The notes: a model not told the origin generated them from the sequence alone. A stretch of 64,000 nucleotides of DNA from Palsa-504 sp963789225 (GCA_963789225.1 CAWBKD010000025.1:248001-312000), one strand, 5' to 3'; counted from the first letter of the stretch, positions 8,397 through 18,808 are shown. Translations and numbers: made by a program.

Positions 8397-9620
8397 CTAG
8401 CTCTCCTGCTCGATCAGGTCGCGGGCGGCCTCGACAGCGTCCCACGCGTCGGTGAAGCGCGTCGTCAGCGGGGACAGGCCGAACCGGAACCGCTCGGGGG
8501 TCCGGTAGTCGGTGATGACCCCGCCGTCCGCCAGCTCCTCAACGATCCGCTCGGCCCGCGGATGCCGGAAGGACACGTGCCCGCCGCGTCGGCTGGCGTC
8601 CCGCGGCGTGGCGATCGCGCAGCCGAGCGGGACCAGCCACGCGTCGGCGAGCTCGATGAGGTAGGAGGTGAGCTGCACGCTCTTGGCCCGCAGCGGCCCG
8701 AGGCCCGCCTCGAGCAGCAGGCGGACGCCCTCCTCCACCGCGGCCGTGCCGAGGATGGACGGCGTGCCGGTCATGAACTTGGTGATGCCGGCCGCCGGGT
8801 CGTACCTGGGCCCCATGGCGAACTGGTCGGCTTGCGAGAACCAGCCCCAGATGGGCTGGCGCAGCACCTCGCGCAGCCGGGCCGCGACGTAGAGGAACGC
8901 CGGGGCGCCCGGCCCGGCGTTGACGTACTTGTAGGTGCAGCCGACCGCGAGGTCCACGTCGCAGCCGTCCAGGTCGATCGGCACCACGCCGACGGAGTGG
9001 CACAGGTCCCAGAGCATCAGCGCCCCGGCCTGGTGCACGATCGCCGTGATGCCCGCCATGTCGGCCAGGGCGCCGCTGCGGTAGGCCACGTGCGACAGGC
9101 TCACCACGGCCGTGTCGTCGTCCACCGCGTCGCGCACCAGCTCAGGATCGACACCCTCGTTGATGTCGGTGGGCAGCATGCGCAGCTCCAGGCCGCGCTG
9201 GGCCGCGATGCCCTCGACGACGTACCGGTCGCTGGGGAAGTTGTCGGCGTCGGTCACGATCACGTGCCGACCTGGCCGCGCGTCCAGCGCCGCGCAGACG
9301 AGCTTGTACAGGTTCACCGTGGTGTTGTCGGCGACCAGGACCTGCCCGGGGGCGGCGCCTGTGAGCTCGCCGACCAGGTCGCCGGTCCGGGCCGGCAGGT
9401 CCACCCAGTGGTCCCAGGACCTGGCCAGGGCCGTGCCCCACTCCTGCTTGAGCATGCGGTCCATCCGCCGCAGGGTCGCCAGGGGCAGCGCGCCGAGCGA
9501 GTTGCCGTTCAGGTAGATCAGCCCGGGCTCGCCGGTCAGGAAACGCTCGCGGTACCCGCCGAGCGGGTCCGCCGCGTCAAGCTCCGCAGCCTGCGCCCGG
9601 TCCAGCACCACCTGCGACAT
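8397..9620 (-). CDS. kynU: Kynureninase
   Basis: PLP enzyme cleaving kynurenine to anthranilate and alanine, downstream of tryptophan 2,3-dioxygenase. 407 residues. Visible hallmarks are YLNGNSLGALP near the N-terminus, the SHVAYRSGALADM segment, DLCHSVGVVPIDL, and the PLP lysine in CTYKYVNAGPGAPAF. ATG 9620 is preferred over GTG 9626: on the minus strand TAGGGT (9632-9627) ends seven bases before the ATG, the spacing of a -10 box for a leaderless transcript, and there is no good ribosome binding site. First gene of the kynU-kynA operon, divergent from groES. Confidence 0.94.
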   Translation of the reverse strand: MSQVVLDRAQAAELDAADPLGGYRERFLTGEPGLIYLNGNSLGALPLATLRRMDRMLKQEWGTALARSWDHWVDLPARTGDLVGELTGAAPGQVLVADNTTVNLYKLVCAALDARPGRHVIVTDADNFPSDRYVVEGIAAQRGLELRMLPTDINEGVDPELVRDAVDDDTAVVSLSHVAYRSGALADMAGITAIVHQAGALMLWDLCHSVGVVPIDLDGCDVDLAVGCTYKYVNAGPGAPAFLYVAARLREVLRQPIWGWFSQADQFAMGPRYDPAAGITKFMTGTPSILGTAAVEEGVRLLLEAGLGPLRAKSVQLTSYLIELADAWLVPLGCAIATPRDASRRGGHVSFRHPRAERIVEELADGGVITDYRTPERFRFGLSPLTTRFTDAWDAVEAARDLIEQES

Positions 9621-9657
9621 ACGCACACCCTAGCTTCTCGGCCCTGGGCCGCTCGTG

Positions 9658-9686
9658 TTGACGAGTCGGCCTGGTGCGGCTACTGT
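9658..9686 (+). promoter_or_regulatory. Vegetative promoter of groES-groEL
   Basis: A -35 box TTGACG (9658-9663) and -10 box TACTGT (9681-9686) are separated by 17 bp. The predicted transcription start (about 9692) falls at the edge of the CIRCE operator, the usual arrangement for HrcA-repressed chaperonin genes. Confidence 0.8.
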
Positions 9687-9692
9687 TCGGGA

Positions 9693-9719
9693 TTAGCACT
9701 CGCTAGTGTAGAGTGCTAA
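9693..9719. promoter_or_regulatory. CIRCE operator (HrcA binding site)
   Basis: A perfect CIRCE element: TTAGCACTC (9693-9701), nine-base spacer, GAGTGCTAA (9711-9719). It overlaps the predicted transcription start of groES, so HrcA repression of groES-groEL is expected. HrcA itself is not in the window. Confidence 0.97.
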
Positions 9720-9814
9720 TGCGACGAGGCAGTCTGATCCCCGCGACGGCAGGCCGCCGCGCTCGCTCTCCCTAGCAACTCACCATTAGCCTTTCCGGAG
9801 GGGGAGGTCAGATC

Positions 9815-10126
9815 GTGACGACCGCCACCAAGGTAGTAATCAAGCCGCTCGAAGACCGGATCGTGGTCAAGCCGCTCGAAGCCGAGCAGACCACGGCGTC
9901 CGGACTGGTGATCCCGGACACCGCGAAGGAGAAGCCCCAGGAGGGCGAAGTCCTCGCGGTGGGCCCGGGCCGTTTTGACGACGCGGGTACCAAGCGCGTG
10001 CCGATCGACGTCAAGGTCGGCGACGTGGTGCTGTACAGCAAGTATGGCGGCACCGAGGTGAAGTACTCGGGCGAGGAGTACCTGGTACTCTCCGCCCGCG
10101 ACGTCCTCGCCGTCATCGAAAAGTAG
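9815..10126 (+). CDS. groES: Co-chaperonin GroES (Hsp10)
   Basis: Seven-subunit lid of the GroEL chaperonin, cytoplasmic. 103 residues. The sequence begins VVIKPLEDRIVVKPLEAEQTT and contains the conserved GLVIPDTAKEKPQEGEV mobile-loop region and the C-terminal EEYLVLSARDVLAVIEK. GTG start at 9815, preceded by a strong purine-rich ribosome binding site (GGAGGGGGAGG). It follows the CIRCE operator and precedes groEL by 82 bp, a gap that contains a strong hairpin. Confidence 0.97.
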   Translation: MTTATKVVIKPLEDRIVVKPLEAEQTTASGLVIPDTAKEKPQEGEVLAVGPGRFDDAGTKRVPIDVKVGDVVLYSKYGGTEVKYSGEEYLVLSARDVLAVIEK

Positions 10127-10137
10127 GAGTCTGCGGT

Positions 10138-10171
10138 TCGTCGGGGCAGGACAACCGTCCTGCCCCGACGA
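10138..10171 (+). terminator. Strong hairpin between groES and groEL
   Basis: A perfect inverted repeat of 15 bp (10138-10152 with 10157-10171) around an AACC loop, with no following T-run. Without a T-tract it is more likely an RNA-stabilising or processing hairpin, or a partial attenuator setting the groES:groEL ratio, than a full terminator. Confidence 0.6.
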
Positions 10172-10208
10172 CCGTTGAGAACGCGATCTTCTGAATGAGG
10201 AAGAGTCA

Positions 10209-11831
10209 ATGCCCAAAATTCTGGAGTTCGACGAGGACGCCCGCCGCTCGCTTGAGCGCGGCGTCAACAAGCTCGCCGACACCGTCAAGGTGACCCTGGG
10301 CCCGCGAGGCCGCAATGTGGTCATCGACAAGAAATGGGGCGCCCCCACCATCACCAACGACGGCGTGACCGTCGCCAAGGAGGTGGAGCTGGAAAACCCG
10401 TACGAGAACCTGGGCGCCCAGCTCGCCAAGGAGGTCGCCACCAAGACCAATGACATCGCCGGGGACGGCACCACGACGGCGACCGTCCTGGCTCAGGCGA
10501 TGGTGCACCACGGGCTGCGTTCGGTCGCGGCCGGCGCGAACCCGATGGACCTCAAGCGCGGGATCGACGCCGCCGCCGCCGAGGTCTCCGAGCGGCTGCT
10601 CAAGGCCGCGCGCGACGTGGAGGAGCAGACCGAGATCGCCCACGTCGCCACGATCTCCGCGCAGGACGAGAAGATCGGCGAGCTGATCGCCGAGGCGTTC
10701 AGCAAGGTCGGCAAGGACGGGGTCATCACCGTCGAGGAGTCTCCGACGATGGGACTCGAGCTTGAGTTCACCGAGGGCCTCCAGTTCGACAAGGGCTACA
10801 TCTCGCCGTACTTCATGACCGACCCCGAGCGCCTCGAGGCGGTCCTCGAGGACGCGTACGTCCTGGTCCACCAGGCGAAGATCTCCTCCATGCAGGATTT
10901 CCTGCCGCTCCTGGAGAAGATCGTCCAGGTGAAGAAGCCACTGCTGGTGGTGGCCGAGGACGTGGAGGGCGAGGCGCTCGCCACCCTGGTGGTCAACAAG
11001 ATCCGCGGCCTGCTGAACGTAGCGGCCGTCAAGGCGCCCGGCTTCGGCGACCGCCGCAAGGCCATGCTGGCCGACATGGCGACGCTGACCGGCGGCACCC
11101 TGGTCAGCGACGAGCTCGGCATCAAGCTGGAGTCGGTCGGGCTTGAGACGCTCGGCCGCGCCCGCCGGATCGTCGTCACCAAGGACGACACCACGATCAT
11201 CGACGGCGCAGGCGACAAGAACGAGATCGAGGACCGGATCAAGCAGATCCGCACCGAGATCGAGAACACCGATTCCGACTGGGACCGGGAGAAGCTGCAG
11301 GAGCGGCTGGCCAAGCTGTCCGGCGGCGTCTCCGTGCTGAAGGTCGGGGCCGCGACCGAGGTGGAGCTGAAGGAGAAGAAGCACCGCCTGGAGGACGCCA
11401 TCTCCGCCACCCGCGCCGCCATCGAGGAGGGCATCATCGCCGGCGGCGGCAGCGCCTTGGTGCACGTGGCCGCCGACCTCGGCGATCTCGGGCGCAAGGG
11501 CGACGAGGCGACCGGCGTGCGTGTGGTCGAGAGGGCCCTGGTCGAGCCGGCCCGCTGGATCGCGCTGAACGCGGGCGAGGAGGGCTCGGTCGTGGTGGAG
11601 AAGATCCGCACCCTGCCTGTCGGGCACGGCTTCAACGCGGCCACCGGCGAATATGGTGACCTGGTAGCCCAGGGCATCATCGACCCGGTCAAGGTGACCA
11701 GGTCCGCGGTGCAGAACGCCGCCTCCATCGCCGGCATGCTGCTGACGACGGAGGCCCTGGTGGTCGAGAAGCCCGAGGAGAAGGAGCCCGCGGGCGACGG
11801 CCACGGGCACGGGCACAGCCACTCGCACTGA
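10209..11831 (+). CDS. groEL: Chaperonin GroEL1 (Hsp60) with histidine-rich C-terminus
   Basis: ATP-driven folding chamber subunit. 540 residues with all standard blocks: LGPRGRNVVIDKKWGAPTITNDGVTVAKE, the ATPase loop GDGTTTATVLAQA, and EEGIIAGGGSALVH. The C-terminus ends in a run of Gly-His and Ser-His instead of the GGM repeat, as in actinobacterial GroEL1 paralogues encoded beside groES; species with this form usually have a second, GGM-tailed groEL elsewhere. The ATG has a good site (AGGAAGAG) upstream. Controlled through the CIRCE operator upstream of groES; a terminator follows. Confidence 0.96.
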   Translation: MPKILEFDEDARRSLERGVNKLADTVKVTLGPRGRNVVIDKKWGAPTITNDGVTVAKEVELENPYENLGAQLAKEVATKTNDIAGDGTTTATVLAQAMVHHGLRSVAAGANPMDLKRGIDAAAAEVSERLLKAARDVEEQTEIAHVATISAQDEKIGELIAEAFSKVGKDGVITVEESPTMGLELEFTEGLQFDKGYISPYFMTDPERLEAVLEDAYVLVHQAKISSMQDFLPLLEKIVQVKKPLLVVAEDVEGEALATLVVNKIRGLLNVAAVKAPGFGDRRKAMLADMATLTGGTLVSDELGIKLESVGLETLGRARRIVVTKDDTTIIDGAGDKNEIEDRIKQIRTEIENTDSDWDREKLQERLAKLSGGVSVLKVGAATEVELKEKKHRLEDAISATRAAIEEGIIAGGGSALVHVAADLGDLGRKGDEATGVRVVERALVEPARWIALNAGEEGSVVVEKIRTLPVGHGFNAATGEYGDLVAQGIIDPVKVTRSAVQNAASIAGMLLTTEALVVEKPEEKEPAGDGHGHGHSHSH

Positions 11832-11851
11832 GCGGGGTGAGCTCAGCTGGG

Positions 11852-11881
11852 ACGTGGGGGCCGCGGAAGTGGCCCCCACGT
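11852..11881 (+). terminator. Terminator hairpin after groEL
   Basis: A perfect 11-bp stem (ACGTGGGGGCC paired with GGCCCCCACGT) around an eight-base loop, 20 bp after the groEL stop. Only a weak T-run follows, typical of actinobacterial terminators. Confidence 0.75.
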
Positions 11882-11935
11882 TCGGCGTCTGTTTAGGATG
11901 TCCGCATTCCCGCTGCCGCCTGTCCGGAAGGTGCC

Positions 11936-13462
11936 ATGACTGATCACGTAGGGCCGGCCGCCCAGGACAAGTTCGGGCCCGTGGGGCTGACCTTCGATGA
12001 CGTGCTCCTGCTGCCCGCCCATTCGGCCGTGCTGCCCAGCGAGGCGGACACCACGACCAGGATCACGCGCCGCTACCGCCTGCGGATCCCGCTCGTCTCG
12101 GCGTCCATGGACACCGTCACCGAGGCCCGGATGGCGGTCGCGATGGCCCGCCAGGGCGGGGTCGGCGTGCTGCACCGCAACCTGTCGGTGGAGGAGCAGG
12201 CGCAGCAGGTGGACGTGGTCAAGCGGTCCGAGGCCGGCATGATCACCGACCCGGTGACCTGCGGGCCGGACGCCACGATCGCGGACGTCGAGGCGCTGTG
12301 TGGCCGGTACCGGATCTCGGGCGTCCCGGTGACCAGCCCCGACGGCGTGCTGCTCGGCATCGTCACGAACCGGGACATCAGGTTCGAGACCGACCACGAC
12401 CGCCGGGTGGCCGAGGTGATGACGTCGATGCCCCTGATCACCGCCCCGGTCGGGGTCGCCCCCGGCGACGCGCTGGCGCTGCTGCGGCAGCACAAGGTGG
12501 AGAAGCTGCCGCTGGTCGACGCGGCGGGCCGGCTGCGCGGCCTGATCACCGTGAAGGACTTCACCAAGAGCGAGAAGTTCCCGCACGCCACCAAGGACGC
12601 GGCGGGCCGCCTGGTGGTCGGCGCCGCCGTGGGGGTCGGCGAGGACGCCAAGGGGCGCGCGCAGGCGCTGGCCGAGGCCGGCGTCGACTTCCTGGTCATA
12701 GACACCGCGCACGGGCACGCGCAGTCCGTGCTGGACATGGTCGCGCAGATCAAGGCCAACGCGGACACCGACGTGATCGGCGGCAACGTCGCCACCAGGG
12801 CCGGCGCGCAGGCGCTGGTGGAGGCGGGAGCGGACGGCATCAAGGTCGGCGTGGGGCCCGGGTCGATCTGCACCACCCGGGTGGTGGCCGGGGTGGGCGT
12901 CCCCCAGGTGACCGCGATCTACGAGGCGGCCCAGGCGGCACGCCCGGCCGGGGTGCCGGTGATCGGCGACGGCGGGCTGCAGTACTCGGGCGACATCGCC
13001 AAGGCCATCGCCGCGGGCGCCGACGCCGTGATGCTCGGCAGCCTCCTGGCCGGATGCGAGGAGAGCCCGGGCGAGGTCGTCTTCATCAACGGCAAGCAGT
13101 ACAAGCTGTACCGGGGCATGGGCTCGCTGGGCGCCATGCGGAACCGGGAGCGGGGCCGCTCCTACTCCAAGGACCGCTACTTCCAGGACGACGTGCTGCG
13201 CGAGGACAAGCTCGTGCCCGAGGGCGTCGAGGGCCAGGTGCCGTACCGCGGCCCGCTGGCCGCGGTGGCCGGCCAACTGGTCGGCGGGCTGCGCGCCGCG
13301 ATGGGGTACTGCGGCGCCCGCACCATCGCCGAGCTCCAGGAGGCGCGGTTCATCCAGATCACCGCGGCCGGCCTGACCGAGAGCCACCCGCACGACGTCA
13401 CGATGACGGTCGAGGCCCCGAACTACAGCGCCCGCCAGGGCCGGGCCGGAACGCAGTCGTGA
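11936..13462 (+). CDS. guaB: IMP dehydrogenase
   Basis: Oxidises IMP to XMP with NAD+, the step before GMP synthase (guaA lies at 5.9 kb). 508 residues. TIM-barrel start FGPVGLTFDDVLLLPAHS, two CBS domains at about residues 95-215, catalytic loop GPGSICTTRVV with Cys312, and the flap region YRGMGSLGAMR. ATG at 11936 with GGAAGG upstream. The stop overlaps the guaB3 start as GTGA, so the two paralogues are translationally coupled. Confidence 0.96.
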   Translation: MTDHVGPAAQDKFGPVGLTFDDVLLLPAHSAVLPSEADTTTRITRRYRLRIPLVSASMDTVTEARMAVAMARQGGVGVLHRNLSVEEQAQQVDVVKRSEAGMITDPVTCGPDATIADVEALCGRYRISGVPVTSPDGVLLGIVTNRDIRFETDHDRRVAEVMTSMPLITAPVGVAPGDALALLRQHKVEKLPLVDAAGRLRGLITVKDFTKSEKFPHATKDAAGRLVVGAAVGVGEDAKGRAQALAEAGVDFLVIDTAHGHAQSVLDMVAQIKANADTDVIGGNVATRAGAQALVEAGADGIKVGVGPGSICTTRVVAGVGVPQVTAIYEAAQAARPAGVPVIGDGGLQYSGDIAKAIAAGADAVMLGSLLAGCEESPGEVVFINGKQYKLYRGMGSLGAMRNRERGRSYSKDRYFQDDVLREDKLVPEGVEGQVPYRGPLAAVAGQLVGGLRAAMGYCGARTIAELQEARFIQITAAGLTESHPHDVTMTVEAPNYSARQGRAGTQS

Positions 13463-14592
13463 CCGACGTGGAGATCGGGCGAGGGAAGTCGGGCCGCCGG
13501 GCGTACTCGCTCGGCGAGATCGGCATCGTGCCCGCCCGCCGGACGCGGGACCCGGAGGAGGTGTCCATCACCTGGCAGATCGACGCCTACCGGTTCGGGA
13601 TGCCGCTGATGGCCTGCCCGATGGACAGCGTGGTGTCGCCGGCCACGGCCGTCGCGATCGGCCGCCTGGGCGGGCTCGCCGTGCTCGACCTCGAGGGGCT
13701 GTGGACCAGGTACGAAGACCCCGAGCCGCTGCTGGCCGAGGTGACCGAGCTCGACGAGCAGGCCGCCACCCGCCGGCTGCAGGCCATGTACGCCGAGCCG
13801 ATCTCCGAGGAGCTCATCGGGCGCCGGATCGCCGAGATCGCCGCCGCCGGGGTCACGACGGCGGCCAGCCTGTCACCGCAGCGCACCGCGCGGTACGCCA
13901 AGGCGGTCGTCGATGCGGGCGTGGACATCTTCGTGATCCGCGGCACCACGGTCTCGGCCGAGCACGTCTCGGGGCGCGCCGAGCCACTCAACCTCAAGCA
14001 GTTCATCTACGAGCTCGACGTCCCGGTGGTGGTCGGCGGCTGCGCGACCTACACCGCGGCGCTGCACCTGATGCGCACCGGGGCCGCCGGGGTCCTGGTC
14101 GGGTTCGGCGGCGGGTCTGGCCACACCACCGTCGCGGTGCTTGGCGTGGCGGTGCCGATGGCCACCGCGATCGCCGACGTGGCCGCGGCCCGGCGCGACT
14201 ACCTGGACGAGTCCGGCGGCCGCTACGTGCACGTGATCGCCGACGGGTCCATGACCAGCAGCGGTGACATCGCCAAGGCGCTGGCCATCGGCGCCGACGC
14301 GGTGATGGTGGGCTCCCCGCTGGCCCGCGCCGCCGAGGCGCCCGGCCGGGGCTACCACTGGGGACACGAGGCCAACCACACCGAGCTGCCCAGGGGCGCC
14401 CGGGTCCGCGTCGGCACCATCGGCACGCTGGAGCAGATCCTGCACGGCCCGTCCACCGTCCCGGACGGCTCGATGAACCTGATGGGCGCGCTGCGCCGCA
14501 CCATGGCCACGGCGGGCTACTCCGACCTGAAGGAGTTCCAGCGGGTCGAGGTCGTGGTCGCCGATTCCGGCCTGCCCCGCGCCCAGCGTTAG
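13459..14592 (+). CDS. guaB3: GuaB3 family IMP dehydrogenase-related protein
   Basis: Actinobacterial GuaB paralogue lacking the CBS module. 377 residues starting MTDVEIGRGKSGRRAYSLGE, with the barrel elements MPLMACPMDSV, VVVGGCATY, VLVGFGGG and VIADGSMTSSGDIAKALAIGADAVMVG. The position of the catalytic Cys in true IMPDH is replaced here by the FGGGSGHTTV loop, consistent with GuaB3, whose reaction is less well defined than that of IMPDH (GMP reductase-like or other activity). GTG at 13459 overlaps the guaB stop. The longer open frame upstream is a shadow of guaB. Confidence 0.9.
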   Translation: MTDVEIGRGKSGRRAYSLGEIGIVPARRTRDPEEVSITWQIDAYRFGMPLMACPMDSVVSPATAVAIGRLGGLAVLDLEGLWTRYEDPEPLLAEVTELDEQAATRRLQAMYAEPISEELIGRRIAEIAAAGVTTAASLSPQRTARYAKAVVDAGVDIFVIRGTTVSAEHVSGRAEPLNLKQFIYELDVPVVVGGCATYTAALHLMRTGAAGVLVGFGGGSGHTTVAVLGVAVPMATAIADVAAARRDYLDESGGRYVHVIADGSMTSSGDIAKALAIGADAVMVGSPLARAAEAPGRGYHWGHEANHTELPRGARVRVGTIGTLEQILHGPSTVPDGSMNLMGALRRTMATAGYSDLKEFQRVEVVVADSGLPRAQR

Positions 14593-14602
14593 ACTCTCGC
14601 GC

Positions 14603-15610
14603 ATGTCCCGGCTCCGCGTGCTTTCCGGCATCCAGCCCACCGCCGACTCCTTCCACCTGGGCAACTACCTGGGCGCGCTGCGGCAGTGGGTGGCGTTGCA
14701 GGACACCTACGACGCCTTCTACTGCGTCGTAGACCTGCACGCGATCACGATCCCGCAGGATCCGGCCCTGCTGACCGGGCGGACCAGGGTGGCCGCGGCC
14801 CAGCTGCTCGCCGCTGGGCTCGACCCGGACCGGTGCACGCTGTTCGTGCAGAGCCACGTGGCCGAGCACACCGAGCTGGCCTGGATCCTCGGCTGCCAGA
14901 CCGGGTTCGGCGAGGCGAGCCGGATGATCCAGTTCAAGGACAAGGCGTCGAGCCAGGGCCAGGAACAGGCCTCCGTCGGCCTGTTCACCTACCCGATCCT
15001 GCAGGCCGCGGACATCCTGCTGTACCAGGCCGACCAGGTGCCGGTCGGCGAGGACCAGCGGCAGCACCTGGAGCTGAGCCGGACGCTGGCCCAGCGGTTC
15101 AACCACAGGTACGGCCCGACGTTCACCCCGCCGCAGGCCTACATCCTGGCCGACGTGGCCAAGATCTACGACCTGCAGGACCCGACGGCCAAGATGAGCA
15201 AATCGTCCTCGTCCCCGCAGGGGATCATCGACGTCCTCGATGACGAGGACGCCATCCGCAAGAAGATCGCCCGCGCGGTCACCGACCCGGGCTCCGAGGT
15301 GCGCGCCGACCCCGAGGGCAAGCCGGGCGTGACCAACCTGCTGCGGATCTACTCGGCGCTGTCCGACCAGCCGGTGGCCGCGGTCGAGGCCACCTACGAG
15401 GGGGCGGGCTACGGCGCCTTCAAGAAGGACCTGGCCGAGCTGGTCGTGGCCACCTTCGCCCCGATCAGGGAGCAGACCCAGCGGATCCTGGCCGACGAGC
15501 CCGGCCTCGACCGCGTGCTCGCGCACGGCGCCGCCCGTGCCCGCCGCGTCGCCGCCCAGACCATGGCCCAGGTCCGCGAGCGCATCGGCCTGCTCCCCCC
15601 GGCCACCTAG
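14603..15610 (+). CDS. trpS: Tryptophanyl-tRNA synthetase
   Basis: Charges tRNA-Trp. 335 residues, class Ic synthetase. The HIGH-type motif is FHLGNYLGAL (about residues 16-25) and the KMSKS motif is residues 197-201 in AKMSKSSSSP. The conserved VDLHAIT, FVQSHVAEHTEL and PVGEDQRQHLEL segments are present. On the + strand TAGACT (14590-14595) ends seven bases before the ATG and there is no Shine-Dalgarno, which suggests a leaderless transcript with its start at the initiation codon, although the gene lies only 10 bp after guaB3. Confidence 0.96.
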   Translation: MSRLRVLSGIQPTADSFHLGNYLGALRQWVALQDTYDAFYCVVDLHAITIPQDPALLTGRTRVAAAQLLAAGLDPDRCTLFVQSHVAEHTELAWILGCQTGFGEASRMIQFKDKASSQGQEQASVGLFTYPILQAADILLYQADQVPVGEDQRQHLELSRTLAQRFNHRYGPTFTPPQAYILADVAKIYDLQDPTAKMSKSSSSPQGIIDVLDDEDAIRKKIARAVTDPGSEVRADPEGKPGVTNLLRIYSALSDQPVAAVEATYEGAGYGAFKKDLAELVVATFAPIREQTQRILADEPGLDRVLAHGAARARRVAAQTMAQVRERIGLLPPAT

Positions 15611-15620
15611 CGCCGCATGG

Positions 15621-15839
15621 TCACGGGGTCGCGCCGAACCCGTCGAACTCGCCGAGTCGCGCCCCGCCGAGGAACGCCTGCCACTCTGCCGGTGTGAAGC
15701 GGAGCACCGGCCCGTGCGGGTCCCTGCTGTTGCGGACGCCGACGTCGGCGCCAGGTAGCGCCGCCACCTCGACGCAGTTTCCATTACTGAAGCTCAGCGA
15801 GCTCTTGACCCACCAGAAACCGAGATCGTCGTCTTTCAT
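15621..15839 (-). CDS. DUF397 domain protein
   Basis: Small 72-residue DUF397 protein: a WVKSSLSFSNGNCVEVA start, VGVRNSRDPHGPVLRFTPAEWQAFLGG end. In actinobacteria such proteins are normally encoded next to an XRE/Scr1-type helix-turn-helix regulator with which they are thought to act as a regulatory pair. The ATG at 15839 has GGAGGG five bases upstream; the longer frame to 15929 lacks such a site. No helix-turn-helix gene adjoins it here, so the partner is absent or distant. Convergent with trpS (10 bp gap). Confidence 0.85.
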   Translation of the reverse strand: MKDDDLGFWWVKSSLSFSNGNCVEVAALPGADVGVRNSRDPHGPVLRFTPAEWQAFLGGARLGEFDGFGATP

Positions 15840-15971
15840 CGCTGCCCTCCAGCGCGACCGGGGTTCGGCCACCGGGCGCGGGCGCAGTTGTCCCGGACCT
15901 GGTGACCAAAAGTAACCGTATAGCTTCATCCGGTTATGAACGTAACTCTGCTACTAATTGCGGTCAATACG

Positions 15972-17162
15972 TCACGTAAAGTTTCTTCGCTGCCGGCGGG
16001 TGTAGACGAAGCCGAGCATCGCGAGGGTCACGGCGACGCAACTGAAGCCCGTCGCGGCCAGCGCCGAGGGACCGGCCACCGAGTGGCGCACCGCCGCCCG
16101 CACGGTCGGCGAGGGCCGCGGGGCGGGGGACGCCGGGGCGGCCGGCCGCAGCGGGCCGACCAGCGTCCCCACCGGGATGACCTTGCCGTCCGCCGCGAAG
16201 CCCCAGTTGAGCAGGGTCTCGGCGGAGCTGATCTCGGTCAGTGCCGGGCAGTGCAGCAGGGTCACGATGAGCGTGACGCCGTGCCGCCTGGCCATCCCCA
16301 CGTACGTGGCACCCGCGGCGCTGGTCCAGCCAATCTTGCCGCCGATGGCCCCCGGATAGTTGGTGAGCAGGGAGTTCTGGTTGTACAGGCCGACCGACCT
16401 GTGTCTGGTGAGGCGGAACAGCCCGCCGGTCGTCTCGTCGTACTTCAGGAACGCGGGCATCCCCAGCGCCTGCCGGGCGATCAGCGCCAGGTCGTAGGCG
16501 GAGGTGTGCTGGCCGGGCGCATCCAGGCCGTTCGGGTCCACGGCGACGGTGTCGTCGGCCTGCAGGTGCCGTGCCTCGGCGTTGAGCAGCGCCATGCCCT
16601 TGCCGAAGGACCCGGACCCGGCCGCCTGGGTCAGCGCGATCGCCGCGTCGTTCGCCGAGATGGTCAGCAGCGCCGTGAACAGCTGCGAGACCTGGTAGGT
16701 GTGCCCGGCCTTCAGCCCCACCACGTTCGGCACGGTCGAGGTGGCCAGCTTGCTGGCCACGACCCAGGCGTCCGGGTTGAGCAGCGGGATCAGCGTGACC
16801 GCGGTCAGCACCTTGAGCGTGCTGGCCGGCCGGTACCAGCCGTGCGGGTCCTTGGCCGCGAGCACCTGCCCGGTGCCTGCGTCCGCGATGACGAACGCCG
16901 AGGCGTGCACGCTGGGCAACCGCGGCGCCCCGGGCGCCGCGTTGACGATCACGCCCCGGCCGGACAACAGCGACCCGCCGATGGCCTGCGGCGCTCTGGC
17001 GGTGGCCGGAACCCCGGCGGACGAGGCCGTGGCCGGAGCACCGGAAGGACCGCCGGAGGCGGCGGCCGGAGCCGCGACCGCGGCCAGCGCCAGCAGGGCG
17101 CCCGCCGCGGCGAGCGCCGCCCGCCGCGGGACCCGGTCCGGCATCAGAGCGCGAACTCCCAT
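15972..17162 (-). CDS. D-alanyl-D-alanine carboxypeptidase (PBP5-like, S11 family)
   Basis: Trims the terminal D-Ala from peptidoglycan stem peptides outside the membrane. 396 residues. An N-terminal signal segment (arginines, then an Ala/Leu-rich helix ending about APAAASG) leads into the S11 domain, with active-site STLK (114-117), SAN (169-171) and KIG (276-278, in place of KTG). After a Pro/Ala linker the C-terminus reads LAATG, a hydrophobic helix and RRQRR, which looks like a class E sortase signal or a plain membrane anchor. The start is chosen at ATG 17162; ATG 17144 is possible. Confidence 0.88.
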   Translation of the reverse strand: MGVRALMPDRVPRRAALAAAGALLALAAVAAPAAASGGPSGAPATASSAGVPATARAPQAIGGSLLSGRGVIVNAAPGAPRLPSVHASAFVIADAGTGQVLAAKDPHGWYRPASTLKVLTAVTLIPLLNPDAWVVASKLATSTVPNVVGLKAGHTYQVSQLFTALLTISANDAAIALTQAAGSGSFGKGMALLNAEARHLQADDTVAVDPNGLDAPGQHTSAYDLALIARQALGMPAFLKYDETTGGLFRLTRHRSVGLYNQNSLLTNYPGAIGGKIGWTSAAGATYVGMARRHGVTLIVTLLHCPALTEISSAETLLNWGFAADGKVIPVGTLVGPLRPAAPASPAPRPSPTVRAAVRHSVAGPSALAATGFSCVAVTLAMLGFVYTRRQRRNFT

Positions 17163-17187
17163 CTGGGTGGAGCACCCTACCTCGAAG

Positions 17188-17199
17188 TAACCTGGGTTA

Positions 17200-17200
<1 letters not shown>
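17188..17200 (+). promoter_or_regulatory. -10 box for leaderless methylmalonyl-CoA mutase transcript
   Basis: TAACCT (17188-17193) ends seven bases before the ATG at 17200, and no ribosome binding site is present, the pattern of a leaderless actinobacterial gene. Confidence 0.55.
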
Positions 17201-18777
<1,577 letters not shown>

Positions 18778-18808
18778 ACGCCTGACTATTCCGGGACTGG
18801 AGGCCGCC

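Noticed and set aside
10206..11879. 557-codon minus-strand open frame opposite groEL
   Set aside because: Shadow of groEL caused by high third-position GC; low-complexity product, no domain, no ribosome site.
12298..13458. Long N-terminal extension of GuaB3 overlapping guaB
   Set aside because: The extension is an out-of-frame translation of guaB; homology starts at GTG 13459.
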